Positions 1 to 10,458 of a stretch of 64,000 nt of DNA are shown in pieces (positions within the stretch are counted from its first letter, which is position 1; every line of letters begins with the position of its first letter). A model generated the notes under the pieces. That model had not been told where the DNA came from. It saw nothing but the letters and a program-made list of their open reading frames with translations, and searched no databases. This stretch comes from Xenopus tropicalis (Eukaryota; Chordata; Amphibia; Anura; Pipidae), in assembly GCF_000004195.4 (NCBI RefSeq), contig NC_030680.2:138693545-138757544 (forward strand), read 5' to 3'. The translations under genes were made by a program, and so were the position numbers.

Positions 1-304
1 TTTCAGCTGAAAAGTATGATTCTTTGCGTATCTGAGCTACTTAAACAAATTTTATTGGCCAAAATATAGAAACCATGTTGACTGATGACCCAAGCTGATG
101 TGGTGTGTGGTTCCCTTGGGCTGCTGCACCCAACATTACAGTCTCAAGCAAATTGTTTATCTCTAAGATGGAAACCATGCATATCTCGCATTGTATGGGG
201 CCTCCCAGTTATATCAGTGCCAGTCTCTACTTTAAAATAAAACCTCATTTCTTTTCATATAGACAGTGTATTTGGGATGGACTTACTGGTGAACAATAGA
301 GTTT

Positions 305-905
305 ACTGTATGGTCTTTTCCTATTCTTATACCTAGTGATCATATCCCCCCGTAACCCCCTGACTTGGCATGTTTCCAATGATTAGAATAAAAATGTGGA
401 AATGTAGAATCTTGGTTGCTGGGACTCATTAACCTTTTGCCTATAATGTCATTTCTACATCAATGGCAGTCAAGAGGCTGAACTCCTCTTCTACAGTATA
501 ACCAATCCCAACTTGGCCAGACTTTTCTCATAATTTCCATTCCCTTATCAGCCTAGATGCTTTTCTTTGGACCTTCTTATTTCATGAATATGCTTTTTAA
601 GCACTGGAGTCCCAAACTGCACTGCATAGTCTAGATGGGGCCTTACCAGTGCTTTGTGAATGGGGGGGATGACCATCGTCTCCCAGTCTATACCCATTTT
701 AATGCAAGACAATACGTTGCTGGTCCTTCTGGCTGGCACTGCTTGCTACAACCAAGTTCAATATCCACAAGCTTCCCCAAGTTCTTCCCCATCAAAGATT
801 TGCCTAACTTAATCCCAATAAATGCATTTGGAGCCAAAGTAATTTTAAATCCCAAGTTCATAGCTTAACAGTTATCATCATTGACGCTCATCTGCTCCAA
901 GATTG
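305..905 (-). mobile_element. CR1-type LINE fragment, C-terminal reverse transcriptase region (decayed)
   Basis: Read on the minus strand, the frame at 548-739 carries NVLSCIKMGID, then KALVRPHLDYAVQF and PVLKKHIHEI. This matches the conserved end of CR1-clade LINE reverse transcriptases (KALVRPHLEY..QFW.P..KKDI). Further along the minus strand (about 370-310) the reading resumes in another frame with a piece like GDMIT.YKN, as expected from the family motif RGDMITIYKY. Frameshifts and stops break the reading, so this is a dead 5'-truncated copy. The clade call rests on motif memory, not a search. Confidence 0.75.
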
Positions 906-1063
906 CCAATACTTCTTTGCAGCTGGTCAGTTTCAAACAGAGACATGGACAAGCGAAATAGACAGAAGCACAAAACCAACCCACAGACCCGGGAAATGAG
1001 GGACAGTTGGCAACAATTGTCTAGTATAAATAAATCCAAAGCAACTGGACTTGTTTGGTAATC

Positions 1064-1109
1064 ATTGAAGACGTTTCACTGCTCATCCGAGCAGCTTCTT
1101 CAGTTCAAC
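1064..1109 (-). ncRNA. Hammerhead-ribozyme motif, minus strand
   Basis: On the minus strand, in order: GUUGAA (stem I, 5' side), CUGAAGA (box 1), stem II CUGCUC/GAGCAG with loop GGAU (6 perfect pairs, plus an outer A-U pair and one bulged G), GAAAC (box 2), GUC with cleavage expected after its C (position 1070), then UUCAAU, which pairs back with GUUGAA (five Watson-Crick pairs and one G-U). All invariant core positions are present. Stem III is only A-U and C-G with no loop, the form described for small Penelope-associated hammerheads that act as dimers. Cleavage activity is inferred, not shown. Confidence 0.62.
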
Positions 1110-1145
1110 TGACTGGTATGGAAAGCCCTCAGCAAATGAACTCTT

Positions 1146-1194
1146 CATATGAACTGAAGAAGCTGCTCGGATGAGTAGTGAAACGTCTTCAATG
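1146..1194 (+). ncRNA. Hammerhead-ribozyme motif, plus strand
   Basis: This is the mirror copy of the motif at 1064-1109. It has CUGAAGA at 1154-1160, stem II CUGCUC/GAGUAG (one G-U pair), GAAAC at 1180-1184, GUC at 1185-1187 and a stem I of CAU-A-UGAA with UUCA-AUG (7 pairs around a one-base bulge). The expected cut is between 1187 and 1188. All invariant core bases are present. Stem III is again the self-complementary ACGU, so a dimeric fold is needed. Compared with the other copy, the one stem II change (C to U) keeps pairing through G-U. Confidence 0.6.
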
Positions 1195-1515
1195 ATTACC
1201 AAACAAGTCCAGTTGCTTTAGATTTATTTATACTGGATATACCATGACCCGGATGAATGAAAATCTTCATAGTCATATTGGCAACAATTGCTTTGTTATG
1301 TAGATAGTAGAGCTGTAGATGTAGAGAGTGGAAATCCCATTATAGTCTATGACATCTTCATTGGAAACTTGATGTTCAATGGGGCGGTCAAGTTGTGTCC
1401 TGCTGACTAACCTATAGGATGGATGTCACAGACACAGGCAGGGCCCCCCCCCGCCCAACATCCTTGCTTTACTTGTATGTTGCAATACGATCTGGTAAAT
1501 GTATTTAATACAAAC

Positions 1516-1579
1516 CCGACAATTGCTGAGCTCTTCGGCTGATAAGATAATGGTGCCACATTTCTTTCCCGGAATCCCC
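1516..1579 (-). CDS. cpne5: cpne5 coding exon: last strand of the first C2 domain
   Basis: This 64-nt exon encodes, on the minus strand, [10 protein letters not shown] then [11 protein letters not shown], after one base that completes a Thr codon from the previous exon. As I recall the family, this is the end of the first C2 domain of copine-5 (vertebrate form [10 protein letters not shown]...[10 protein letters not shown]). Copines are soluble proteins with two C2 domains and a VWA-like copine domain; they bind acidic phospholipid membranes when calcium rises. The acceptor is a good pyrimidine tract ending CTCTCTCTCAG. The donor is CGG|gtttgt, which has GT but is weak after it. The exon is in phase: the previous exon ends AC, this one starts G, and it ends on a whole codon. 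CPNE8 (LTAEELNCC) and CPNE9 fit less well. Confidence 0.9.
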
Positions 1580-3375
1580 CTGAGAGAGAGACAAAATAAG
1601 GAGAAGAGGCAAATTGAAAACATGGCCATTCATCACCGAGGACAGCTGATTTCTCTCCCATATAAATGCACGGGGAGGGTGACAGATTGAGGGCTAGGCA
1701 CGTTTGGGTGCAGAAGACATGCAATTACTGGAGCCCCTACAAGGTTCACCGTTGCCCCTTTAACACTTGTTACAGGTAAATGACAACACGGGTTGAATAA
1801 ATATATAGCAATTCCAGAGATCCTACAGGGACCGGACCTCACTGAACAGGGGGATAAAACACAGCCGTCTCCGGCTCGCTATTAGATTGCATTCGTGATG
1901 GTCTGTTTCATCTACACTTCATTTAGCCTATTTCTCTGAAAGGGATAAATACATCTCACTCATACTCCTAGAATAAATCGTTGTGACCTTTTGATTTTGA
2001 TCACTGGGGAAAGGATTACATTAGCCAACAGACCCATCTGCCTTTCCTCCCCCCCCCCAGCCCAATACATGGAATAATCTCTCCCTTATGTCTGCAAAGC
2101 CTTACCTTATAAAACTAGGGGTGCAGCTATCACAAGATAATGTGAGAACCCAGCCGGTGGCACCATAAACAACCCTAATATGAGTTGTAGTTCAGCAGTT
2201 GTTGGAGAGCTTGAAGGTTGAAGATCGAAGATAATTTTCCCAGTGAAAAGTAATTTACTCTACGCTATATCCAGGCAATCGCCTACTGGTTAGTGACTTT
2301 TGGAGCCACACAAGCTCCGGGGCAACAATAACATGATATAAATACATATTTCGCAGACATGCCATAGCCAGGCCTTAATGAGAGCCAATGGCAGAGTCAG
2401 ACCACTTTGGGCCTTGAGCTGTTCTGAAGACGTGACCTTCAAATGTCCGACTCACCCTTCTACTCATTCCAACTGTAGATCAGGGCTTTTCCCATCATGA
2501 TTCCCCTGTGGCTGAGTATGTTACAGACTTTTAGGCTATTGGCTGAACAGCACAGATCATTAGCACCTGACAAGAACACGTACAAGTCAATAGCAAGGGT
2601 GACTTTGTCCTCATATGGATTAAACCATTAGTGCTTGCCTGTATGGTAGGAAACACATGCTCTGCTGTCTCTGAAGGCTAGACACCTTCTCTAAATGATA
2701 ATTGCATTTGACCTTATTAAGAATGTGTTAACTAAGGGGCTTTTAATTAAAAAACGAATGGTGATGACCATGGCTTCTTCTGGAGAGTAGATTAATTAAA
2801 GGGGTATGGGTAAGGCTGCTAAGCTCTGTGGCTCCTCAGGTACAGCACGGAGGCTGGGGCCCCCAAATTAAAGGGAAAGATGTCCAGCCAATGGCTCTCC
2901 AGCTGTTGTTGATTTAAAACTCAGCCTCTGAACTTCCAGCTGCTTATCAATATATATATATAAACAACTGCCCCCTCTGCCCCACCCACAGCGAGTCCCT
3001 AACGTACGGCGAGTCCCTTACACACAACTAATCCCACCAGAAGAACTTGATTATTATCTGCCTTGATCCCAACAAAACCACGTTTTCTTTCATCACAGAG
3101 GAAATGAAGAAAGTGGAGCAAAGGGAAAGAGAATAAAGACATCACCATGGTTTCAGTCATGCAGGTAAAAATATCCCAGATCATTAGGAGCTTTGCATTG
3201 TAGTGTGATTATTAGACTTTATGTAAGGGGCATCAACATTTCCTGCCAGTTGGAATGAAAAATAACACACATGCCCTAAGATACAGACACAGACTGTCTC
3301 AGAGCTGTCTATAGGAGGTGCTAATATGGGCGGCTGACATTGACTTCACAGAGTAGCAGGTAGAGGGATAGTCAC
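1580..3375. other. Mostly unique intronic sequence
   Basis: I recognise no gene or full element here. There is a short (TA)n at about 2950-2962, and small pieces resembling the frog hAT-MITE phrase built around CTCCAGCTGTTGTTG at about 2190-2215 and 2890-2915. The remainder reads as unique DNA. Confidence 0.5.
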
Positions 3376-4159
3376 GTACAGGTGTGTAGAGAGAGTACTT
3401 CATCAGGTACAGGTGTATAGAGAGAGTACTTCATCAGGTACAGGTGTGTAGAGAGAGTACTTCATAAGGTACAGGTGTGTAGAGAGAGTACTTGGTCCCG
3501 TACAGGTGTATAGAGAGAGTACTTGGTCACATACAGGTGTATAGAGAAAGTACTTGACCGTGTACAGGTGTGTAGAGAGAGTTCCTAGCTGTGTGTAGGT
3601 GTGTAGAGAGAGTACCTGGCTGTGTGTAGGTGTGTAGAGAGAGTACCTGGCTGTGTGTAGGTGTGTAGAGAGAGTACCTGGCTGTGTGTAGGTGTGTAGA
3701 GAGAGTACCTGGCTGTGTGTAGGTGTGTAGAGAGAGTACCTGGCTGTGTGTAGGTGTGTAGAGAGAGTACCTGGCTGTGTGTAGGTGTGTAGAGAGAGTA
3801 CCTGGCTGTGTGTAGGTGTGTAGAGAGAGTACCTGGCTGTGTGTAGGTGTGTAGAGAGAGTACCTGGCTGTGTGTAGGTGTGTAGAGAGAGTACCTGGCT
3901 GTGTGTAGGTGTGTAGAGAGAGTACCTGGCTGTGTGTAGGTGTGTAGAGAGAGTACCTGGCTGTGTGTAGGTGTGTAGAGAGAGTACCTGGCTGTGTGTA
4001 GGTGTGTAGAGAGAGTACCTGGCTGTGTGTAGGTGTGTAGAGAGAGTACCTGGCTGTGTGTAGGTGTGTAGAGAGAGTACCTGGCTGTGTGTAGGTGTGT
4101 AGAGAGAGTACCTGGCTGTGTGTAGGTGTGTAGAGAGAGTACCTGGCTGTGTGTAGGTG
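3376..4159. repeat. 31-bp minisatellite, about 25 copies
   Basis: The unit on the plus strand is GTGTGTAGAGAGAGTACCTG followed by GCTGTGTGTAG. Successive units start exactly 31 bp apart (for example 3614 and 3645). The right part (about 3600-4159) is almost perfectly homogeneous. The left part (3376-3600) holds diverged copies such as TACTTCATCAGG. Because 31 is not a multiple of three and the minus strand lacks stops, all three minus frames stay open. That explains the apparent 274-residue frame, which is not a gene. Confidence 0.97.
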
Positions 4160-4908
4160 CAGGTTGCACCATAAGGAGACAACATATGTGGATTAATCAT
4201 ATAGGAATCAATGCATTGTAAGTGCACTCATTGGCCACTGTGGGGAGGCCCCTACCGGCCCTAAGGCAGTGCAAGTCAATATTTTTTCCCCTGATAGTAG
4301 CTGTTAGTGAATTGCAAACAAACCCAATAATGAGATTGGTGCCCAGGGAGTGGGGAAATAGAAGGACTTGTCTCTTGGCACAAATCAGAAGGATTAGCTT
4401 ACGTTGTCTAAATTAGCAGCTCGTTAGCATTGCTGTTCCGTGCCCGTATCGCCGGGCTATACATTCTATACACAAATACATTGTTTTGACAGATCATTAT
4501 GGGAGAGAGGGAGGGAAGGTAGAGCAATGCGCTGAGACTGGCATTTCCTGGCGCACTGGCCTAATGAAGGAATCCGAGCGAGAGACGAGCAGGAATATGT
4601 GCCCCATCACCCCGTACATGAGAAGCACTGGCAGCTATTACGGGAGAAATGAGTTTCGCTGAGGAAAATAAAGCAACAGAAATCTCGTAACCCCCTTTAG
4701 TCTGTAGGGCTGGGGCACAACATACAGGGGGCTCATTAGTAGCGCGCGGAGAAATCAGCGCAACAGCTAAAAGCGCTTTCACTCCAGTGCTTGCACCTAC
4801 TAGCGCTACCTGCCAAATTCCCCAAATGCCAGCTTTGCCCACACAGGAGAATCAATGCATGGAGCAAGCAGCTGTGTGCCCTGGCACAAGGGTGCCCTCC
4901 TATGTAGC
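4160..4908. other. Unique intronic stretch
   Basis: There is no repeat or coding signal I can support. The sequence is of ordinary composition with several near-conserved-looking AT motifs (about 4380-4500), but I cannot compare it with other species. Confidence 0.4.
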
Positions 4909-5055
4909 CAGACCCAGACTGGCAATCTGTGGGTTCTGGCAAATGCCAGAGGGGCTGCTGTAAGGTGCCACAGACAGGGGGGGCTGTTTGGGCCTCTGTG
5001 TACTTCAAATGCCATGGCCTGTTTTGAACCTCAGTTTTTTGGGCCCACATGTAGC
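4909..5055 (+). mobile_element. Dispersed MITE (CAGAC..ACTGGCAAT family), copy 1
   Basis: The phrase GTGGGTTCTGGCAAATGCCA, then GAGGGGCTGCTGTAAG and CTGTTTGGGCCTCTGTGTAC, recurs at 10221-10458 (minus) and 14542-14697 (plus). Other copies end in CCAGTCCAGACATGG or start near AGGCTGGGACTG, so the family has short inverted ends built around GGACTGG. The superfamily is not certain; the CAG-type ends suggest hAT. Confidence 0.6.
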
Positions 5056-6120
5056 CAACTCAATTGTGCATTGATGGATAACGCACAAGACCTCCAAACT
5101 GGATCATCTAGCAGTGAGGCAGGTTTTTATGAAGACATAAAAGGTTGAGCTTGATGGACATGTGTCTTTTTTCATCCTTACTTATTATGTTACTCTGTTA
5201 CTCTTAGGATAAGGGCACACAGGGCAGGGTAAGTGGATAAGTGCAGACTGACAATACCCCGTACTCTTAAAAACTCTTCTACTTGTGCCTGCATTGAATC
5301 CTCCCGGGTACAGGCATACACAGCCGATATACGCCAACAAACACGGCTACCCTTGCCCTTAATAATATTAGCTTCTGCTCTGCGAGGCCCCTATATTTAT
5401 AGAGTTCTGGGCAGTGGCAACATTTCTGTCCAAGTTCTTTTTGATATATTATAAAAAGGCAATTCCCTGCTCAACACAAGTAGTAGGGTGACCCTACTAC
5501 TTCAATGGTTTTTAAATGGGGCCCTTTATAGTCATGTTGCGGAGAGGTTATGTTAGGGTACATTTGCAAAAACGTCAGTTTCTCCCCATATATACTGGGT
5601 CCCCGCAAAGCAGTAGTTGCCAGTTGGGAAAAGCAGGACAAGACAGCATCAGTAGCACCAGGAGGGAGACAAGATACTGACAGTAGGACATATTGGGGCA
5701 GTTACATTCTCTATCAGTTCTCCCTGACATGCAGCCCCTCATTTATTTCCGCAGTACATCTCACATTACTGTGCTAAACCGCACATTTCTCTCTCCCCAG
5801 AGAGCAGCACATGTTGTAGGAAGGGTTATAGACTGGAATTATTGTAGGACAAGATGGTGACAGCTGACAATCGACAGGACAGATAGTGACATTATGGGCG
5901 GATAACACCAAAGGGAAAAGACAGCTGAAAGACAACTCCCAGCACCCAAAGGGTGTTGGGGGGGTGGCTGGTCTGGCTCAATAACTGTTGAATTGCCATA
6001 GGTTGGACTTAGGGTCGCCACCTCACCCCTTTAATACCGACCACATCTTTTTACAAAGGTGGAGAACCCCTTTAAGTGCTAACTAGCCATGCAGGATTTG
6101 GATTTAATATGTGGCCAGTA
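5056..6120. other. Unique or unclassified sequence
   Basis: Around 5205-5230 is a MITE-like start (AAGGGCACACAGGGCAG). Around 5485 there is a small palindrome AGTAGGGTGACCCTACTACT that looks like fused MITE ends. I recognise nothing else. Confidence 0.35.
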
Positions 6121-6575
6121 TTAAAGGAGAAAGGCTAATAAAGAGTTAATCTCAAGCTGCAGGCATACCTTCAGTTCTCTCAATAGTGCCCTTAAGTCTC
6201 CCCATATTTCTCCCATTCAGATGATCAGAAACCTCACAGGAAAAAAAAACGCTGCACTCTGAAGAAAATTCCCATAATGCCTCACTCCTGCACCAAGACC
6301 AAGATCCGGTGTACATGCTCAGTGTGTAAGACCATGAGGAAGCTTCCTGCTGATTGGCTCAGATCCACATTCCTAAGGGGGGAGGGAGTTCTTAGCATTC
6401 TTTAGGCGGGGGTAGCAGGAGAGGGGAGAGGGGAGAGAGCTGCGTGGCACAGGAAAACAAACAGACAAGAAATCCTGTTTCTTTTGACAGAGGACTCTCT
6501 TATGTGCTTATGGCTGTATTTACATAGACCTTTCTAATAAAGCTTACTGAGTTTGTACCTTTCCTTCTCCTTTAA
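6121..6575 (+). mobile_element. T2-type MITE (TTAAAGG ends), copy 1
   Basis: It begins TTAAAGGAGAAAGGCTAATA and ends CTTTCCTTCTCCTTTAA, an inverted pair that includes the TTAA target site. T2-family MITEs of Xenopus have TTAAAGGRR ends and TTAA duplications. The interior is shared with a second copy at 12375-12820 (for example CTTCCTGCTGATTGGCTCAG and CAGGAAAACAAA.AGACAA). It has no coding capacity. Confidence 0.72.
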
Positions 6576-7188
6576 AGGGGTGAGATGGCAATCCTCGTTG
6601 GATTCTGCTAGTGCTATTGCCTCCAGCAATAGAACGTTAGACTGGACAAAGCACAAAGCAGAAAATGTCAGTAATAACAGCGCTCTGCTCTGATAAACCT
6701 CCCTACGCACAATAAAGGGGGTTTTTCCCTGAAAGAATATTTATACATTTCTCTTTCCCCAAAAGACTTTCTGCACTAAAGTAGGCTTTCTGGCCATTCA
6801 GCCGAGGCCGGGAGGGTAAAGGTTCACTCGCTACGTTAATGGAGGTGGTGAACACAAATGCTCAGTCACATGTAAGTGCAGTTCTGGGCAAGGGATTCTG
6901 GGAGAGGAATGAGCTCCTCCGTCAGATACCTAAATATACACAACTCTGAGCTGAGTTAAAAAATGATTTAAGCTTCCAAAGATCTGATTCTGCTGATCTG
7001 AGAATAGACCTGCTCTACAGTTTGTCGGGGGGGGGGGGTCTCTTTGTTTCAAGCAGGTATAACTTTTTTTTTTTATATAATATTTTTATTGATCTTGAGG
7101 TTCCAACAGTATAATAATATCATAAAATCAGGGAAAAGAGAAGTAAAAAAAGCATATACATTGTAGGGATTGTCACTCCTTGCTTATA
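6576..7188. other. Unclassified; G-run and A/T-rich piece
   Basis: Most is unique. A poly-G run lies at about 7026-7038. From about 7060 an AT-rich segment (TTTTTATTGATCTTGAGG) resembles the tail of a dispersed repeat and seems to resume after the element at 7189-7709, so that element is probably inserted in it. Confidence 0.35.
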
Positions 7189-7709
7189 TACCGTAATACT
7201 CGAGTATAAGCCGATCCGAATAAAAGCCGAGGTACCTAAGAAAACTGGAAAAACTTATTGACTCGAGTATAAGCCTAGCGTGGGAAATGCAGCAGCTACT
7301 GCTAAGTTTTAATCAAAATAAATACCAATAAAATTACATTAATTGAGGCATCAGTGGGGTATATGTTTTTTAATATTTATTTCAAAGAAAAACCATAAAC
7401 TAGCTCCGTAAGCAGAGAAGAGGGTCAACAAAAACAATATGAGTACTACCCCACGCTCATTGGGCATTGGCAAACTGGCAGCAGACCCAGTCCCGGAGGG
7501 ATGTAAGGGCAAATAAGTATTGCTAGTGGGAGCCTAGGCCAGGGCACTGGAGGGTCTGGTTGCGGGGGGGCCTAATTTGCACACAAAGGAGAGAGGGTGC
7601 TAGTCTAGAGGGACCCATGGCACCCGACTCGAGTATAAGCCGAGGGTGACTTTTTCAGCACATTTTGGGTGCTGAAAAACTAGGCTTATACTCGAGTATA
7701 TACAGTAAT
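7189..7709. mobile_element. Non-autonomous DNA transposon with ACTCGAGTATAAGCC ends
   Basis: The left end is CCGTAATACTCGAGTATAAG. The right end, on the opposite strand, is TACTGTATATACTCGAGTAT. Both continue into AAGCC. The inner copies GACTCGAGTATAAGCC at about 7260 and 7628 repeat the motif. The ends abut TA, which would suit a Tc1/mariner-type element, but the class is inferred. There is no transposase frame. Confidence 0.6.
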
Positions 7710-8087
7710 AGTAAAAAAGTATAAGACCGAAAATAGTGTTGAGAGAAAAGAAAAAAAACACCTCTGAGTTTTTCGCAATTATCCACTAACCAAAGCAGTA
7801 ATTGCAATAAAGTAGTAGAAAGTAGGAAACTAAGAAATAGAATAGGGAGACAAATAAAGTAGAGTTAAGAAATAGAAAGAAGATTAGTTCAGTGCTGGTC
7901 CCTTTATTTTTTAAAAAGAAATGATAAAGAGAAAGAGAACGGGATATCACTGGGCAGGTAGGTATACAGGCATATAAAGAGCAGAAACCAATTAGTTGGT
8001 TGGGCTTGAGTTGTACACACTCTAAACTTATAAAGCTTATAGGGACGGCAGGTATAACTAATCTGCATCAAAGGATAAGTAACCAGC

Positions 8088-8420
8088 TTAAAGGATAAGT
8101 AAACCTTTAAAATAAGTGAAAGTAAAACGGATGAGAATGCTATTATAAGCACTTTTGCGATTCCAAGATATTAAGGGAAATATGAACTGTTCATATGAAT
8201 GAATATGGTTAAATCAGCGCCACCTGCTGGTCAGTTTCTGACTGTAATCTTGTTGAGGAAGTTGTCAGAAGAAAAAAACAGGGCTGGTTCTTCTCTTTAG
8301 GAAAAACATTAGCAAACTCAGGTAACTTTTCTTTTTAACCAGTAGAACATTAGACCAGCCCTCTTTCTTTCTCCTGACAACTTCCTCCACAACATGACAT
8401 CATGGGGGCATGATGGGTTA
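8088..8420 (+). mobile_element. T2-type MITE with internal hairpin
   Basis: It starts TTAAAGGATAAGTAAACCTT. It shares a long segment, in opposite orientation, with 26222-26397 (CACCTGCTGGTCAGTTTCTG here, CAGAAACTGACCAGCAGGTG there). Inside, GAGGAAGTTGTCAGAAGAAA near 8253 pairs with TTTCTCCTGACAACTTCCTC near 8370, forming long hairpin arms. The right limit is approximate. Confidence 0.55.
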
Positions 8421-8502
8421 CATCAGGGGTGTGGGAGATGATGTCAGGAGTGGAGTTATGCAATGGCGATCATGATTGGCCGACATGTCATGGTCATTCT
8501 AA

Positions 8503-8792
8503 GGGGCACATTTACTAATCCACGAACGTCCGAAAAGCGTCCGAATGCGTTTTTTTCGTAATGATCGGTATTTTGCGACTTTTTCAAGTGCTCAATACGA
8601 AAAAGTCGCGACAATTCGCGAAAGTCACAATGGCTATGAAAAAGTCGCGACAATTCATGGAATTTGTTAAGGACAGTCGTTACAGTCGTAACGGCTACGA
8701 AAAAGTCGCAAAAAATACGAAAAAGTCGCAAAATGTTCGTTTTCCAATCCAAATTTTTCCCATTTGGATTCGTGGATTAGTAAATCAGCCCC
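8503..8792. mobile_element. MITE with TAA target duplication (PIF/Harbinger-like)
   Basis: The left end GGGGCACATTTACTAATCCA mirrors the right end TGGATTAGTAAATCAGCCCC. A TAA lies directly outside each end (8500-8502 and 8793-8795), the 3-bp duplication typical of PIF/Harbinger elements. The interior is rich in GAAAAAGTCGC repeats. There is no coding capacity; open frames here are chance. Confidence 0.65.
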
Positions 8793-8795
8793 TAA

Positions 8796-9755
8796 GTTTT
8801 GCTCGGTTTTCCTAATTTGAAAAACTGGGCGTGTATGTTATACTTTGGGCTGTGGCAACAAGGGGAGCAACAGGTAGGGATTGGGTCTGGGTTGGGGGGG
8901 GCCCACCAGGTTTTTTCCCAGTGACCCGCTGGCCCTGTATCTGATTATGTAGGTAGCACGAGACACTAGGCACTTCCAGTTCTGACACCACAATGGGCCC
9001 ACCCTAACCCATTCTTCTATCTAACAAAACCACTGGTAGGTATAGCTAATTACCCCCCTGCCATATATCTATGTATGTGTATGTGTAATTATGTGATGAG
9101 AGTGTCTCTTTAACATTGGGAAGTTTTACATTTGTTGCCGGTTAAAATGACAGAGCTGGAACCCTTCCCTTTAGAGCTTGCAATCTGATCAATAATACAT
9201 TTAAAGGAAAACAAACTGATGTATATTCTCTTTATTGTGCCGTGCCAAGCAGCCTGGAGACTTGCTAATGAGCCAGCTGGGGGGAACCCTGGGAAGTCGT
9301 ATGTTAGTAGTCATTAGCGTCAATTTCAGCAGCAGCAGCCAATTCCCTGGTACGAGGGATATTCCACCAGAACAGGCCCAGATGTTCCGTCCAATCTAAA
9401 ACCCACATGAGACCCTTCAGAAAAACAATAGAAATATTGTCCTGCCTATGCAATGTCCTGCCCTGGGCCCAGAGGGTTGCTTTTGGTAAACACAGTATCT
9501 GAGATGGACTTTTCCACATGCTTTTCACCCCATCTGTGCAAAATTTTCTGGGCCCCCCCATCTCCCTGCCCCCCAATGGCACTTCCCCCAATGACCCCTC
9601 CCATCAGTACAATGGACACACAGACATTGTTAGCCAGGGCCCCCTAAAACATTGGTGGCCAGGGCCCCCTGAAACATTGTTAGCCAGCCCAGTGCCCTCT
9701 AAAACATTGGTGGTCCTCCCCCAGTGCCCTCATATGATGGCCCACTCCCTGCTGC
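8796..9755. other. Unclassified intronic sequence
   Basis: There is no gene signal. The part 9600-9720 repeats short phrases such as GGCCAGGGCCCCCT.AAACATTG three or four times, which looks like a small local duplication leading into the pyrimidine-rich block. Confidence 0.35.
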
Positions 9756-10050
9756 TTACTCCCCGCTCCCCCTGCGTCCTCCAGCTTCCCCCAAAGCATC
9801 CTCCTGCACCCCCAGCATCCTCCAGCTCCCCCCAAGCATCCTCCTGCACCCTGAGCATCCTCCAGCTCACCCCAAGCATCCTCCCCAGCATCCTCCTGCT
9901 CTCCCCAACATCGTCCAGCTCCCCCCCAGCCTCCACTAGCTCCCCGCCAGTGTCCTTCTACTTCCTCTGGCTTCCCCTGCGTTCTCTCCGGATGCATCCT
10001 CTGGCTTCCCCTGCGTCCTCTAGCTATGTCCCCCGGCTCCCCGCTGCATC
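9756..10050. repeat. Pyrimidine-rich imperfect tandem repeat
   Basis: Variants of CAGCATCCTCCAGCTCCCCC and CAAGCATCCTCCTGCACCC follow each other with poor regularity at about 24-48 bp. The bias explains the serine/proline-rich open frames in several frames here; none is a gene. Confidence 0.8.
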
Positions 10051-10220
10051 CTCATTTTTATATGGTTGCGCCCCATACGAACGTAGGATTACCTGCTGAC
10101 CACCAATGACAGGGCCCGGAATTGATTAAAGGGGGCCCGAGCTTCTAAGAAAATGCTAAAGTTAAAACCGCCCGGGCCCGGGACGACTGTCCTCCCTGTG
10201 CCCCCCACGATGGTGGCCCT

Positions 10221-10458
10221 GTCTATGGCATCTTACAGCAGCCCCTCTGGCATTTCAAGTACACAGAGGCCCAAACAGCCCCCCCAGCCCAATAAATAGT
10301 GACTGTCTATGGCATCTTACAGCAGCCCCTCTGGCATTGCAAGTACACAGAGGCCCAAACAGCCCCCCCAGCCCAATAAATAGTGACTGTCTATGGCATC
10401 TTACAGCATCCCCTCTGGCATTTGCCTGAACCCACAGATTGCCAGTCCGGGCCTGGAG
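10221..10458 (-). repeat. 84-bp tandem repeat inside a minus-strand MITE (copy 2 of the 4909 family)
   Basis: GTCTATGGCATCTTACAGCA starts at 10221, 10305 and (as ...CATC) 10389, exactly 84 bp apart. The array is made of the interior of the same MITE seen at 4909-5055 in reverse, and the element's outer end (CAGATTGCCAGTCCGGGCCT) closes it on the right. Confidence 0.85.

Larger units (their letters stand above)
1022..1234. repeat. Interrupted palindrome of two Penelope-like 3' segments in opposite orientation
   Basis: Arm 1 (about 1022-1107) and arm 2 (about 1150-1234) are reverse complements over roughly 85 bp with only a few mismatches, around a spacer of about 42 bp. Each arm contains the string GAAGAAGCTGCTCGGATGAG followed by GAAACGTCTTCAA, then CCAGTTGCTTTAGATTTATT or close to it. 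From memory this resembles 3' parts of Penelope-like retroelements in fish and frogs, which often lie in inverted or tandem arrangement. Each arm carries a hammerhead core (separate entries). Confidence 0.6.
1..1515 (-). other. cpne5: cpne5 intron downstream of the 1516-1579 exon (partial)
   Basis: This is the start of the intron that follows the GIPGKK exon of cpne5. It holds a CR1-type LINE piece (305-905) and the hammerhead-bearing inverted repeat (1022-1234). I saw no frame here matching the next expected copine segment, so that exon lies beyond the left edge. Positions 1-304 and 1235-1515 show no recognisable feature. Confidence 0.75.

Noticed and set aside
1516..1579. Assignment of the exon to cpne8 or cpne9
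   Set aside because: Recalled CPNE8 reads LTAEELNCC and CPNE9 ILLTAEELSNC at this place; together with QAFCTLGE and GSP.SRLEKPL in the other exon, copine-5 fits best.
3403..4227. 274-residue minus-strand open frame
   Set aside because: It is the 31-bp satellite translated; all three frames are open and no splice or start context supports a gene.
9518..10099. 193-residue serine/proline-rich frame
   Set aside because: It comes from a pyrimidine-rich low-complexity repeat, is open in several frames on both strands, and has no domain.
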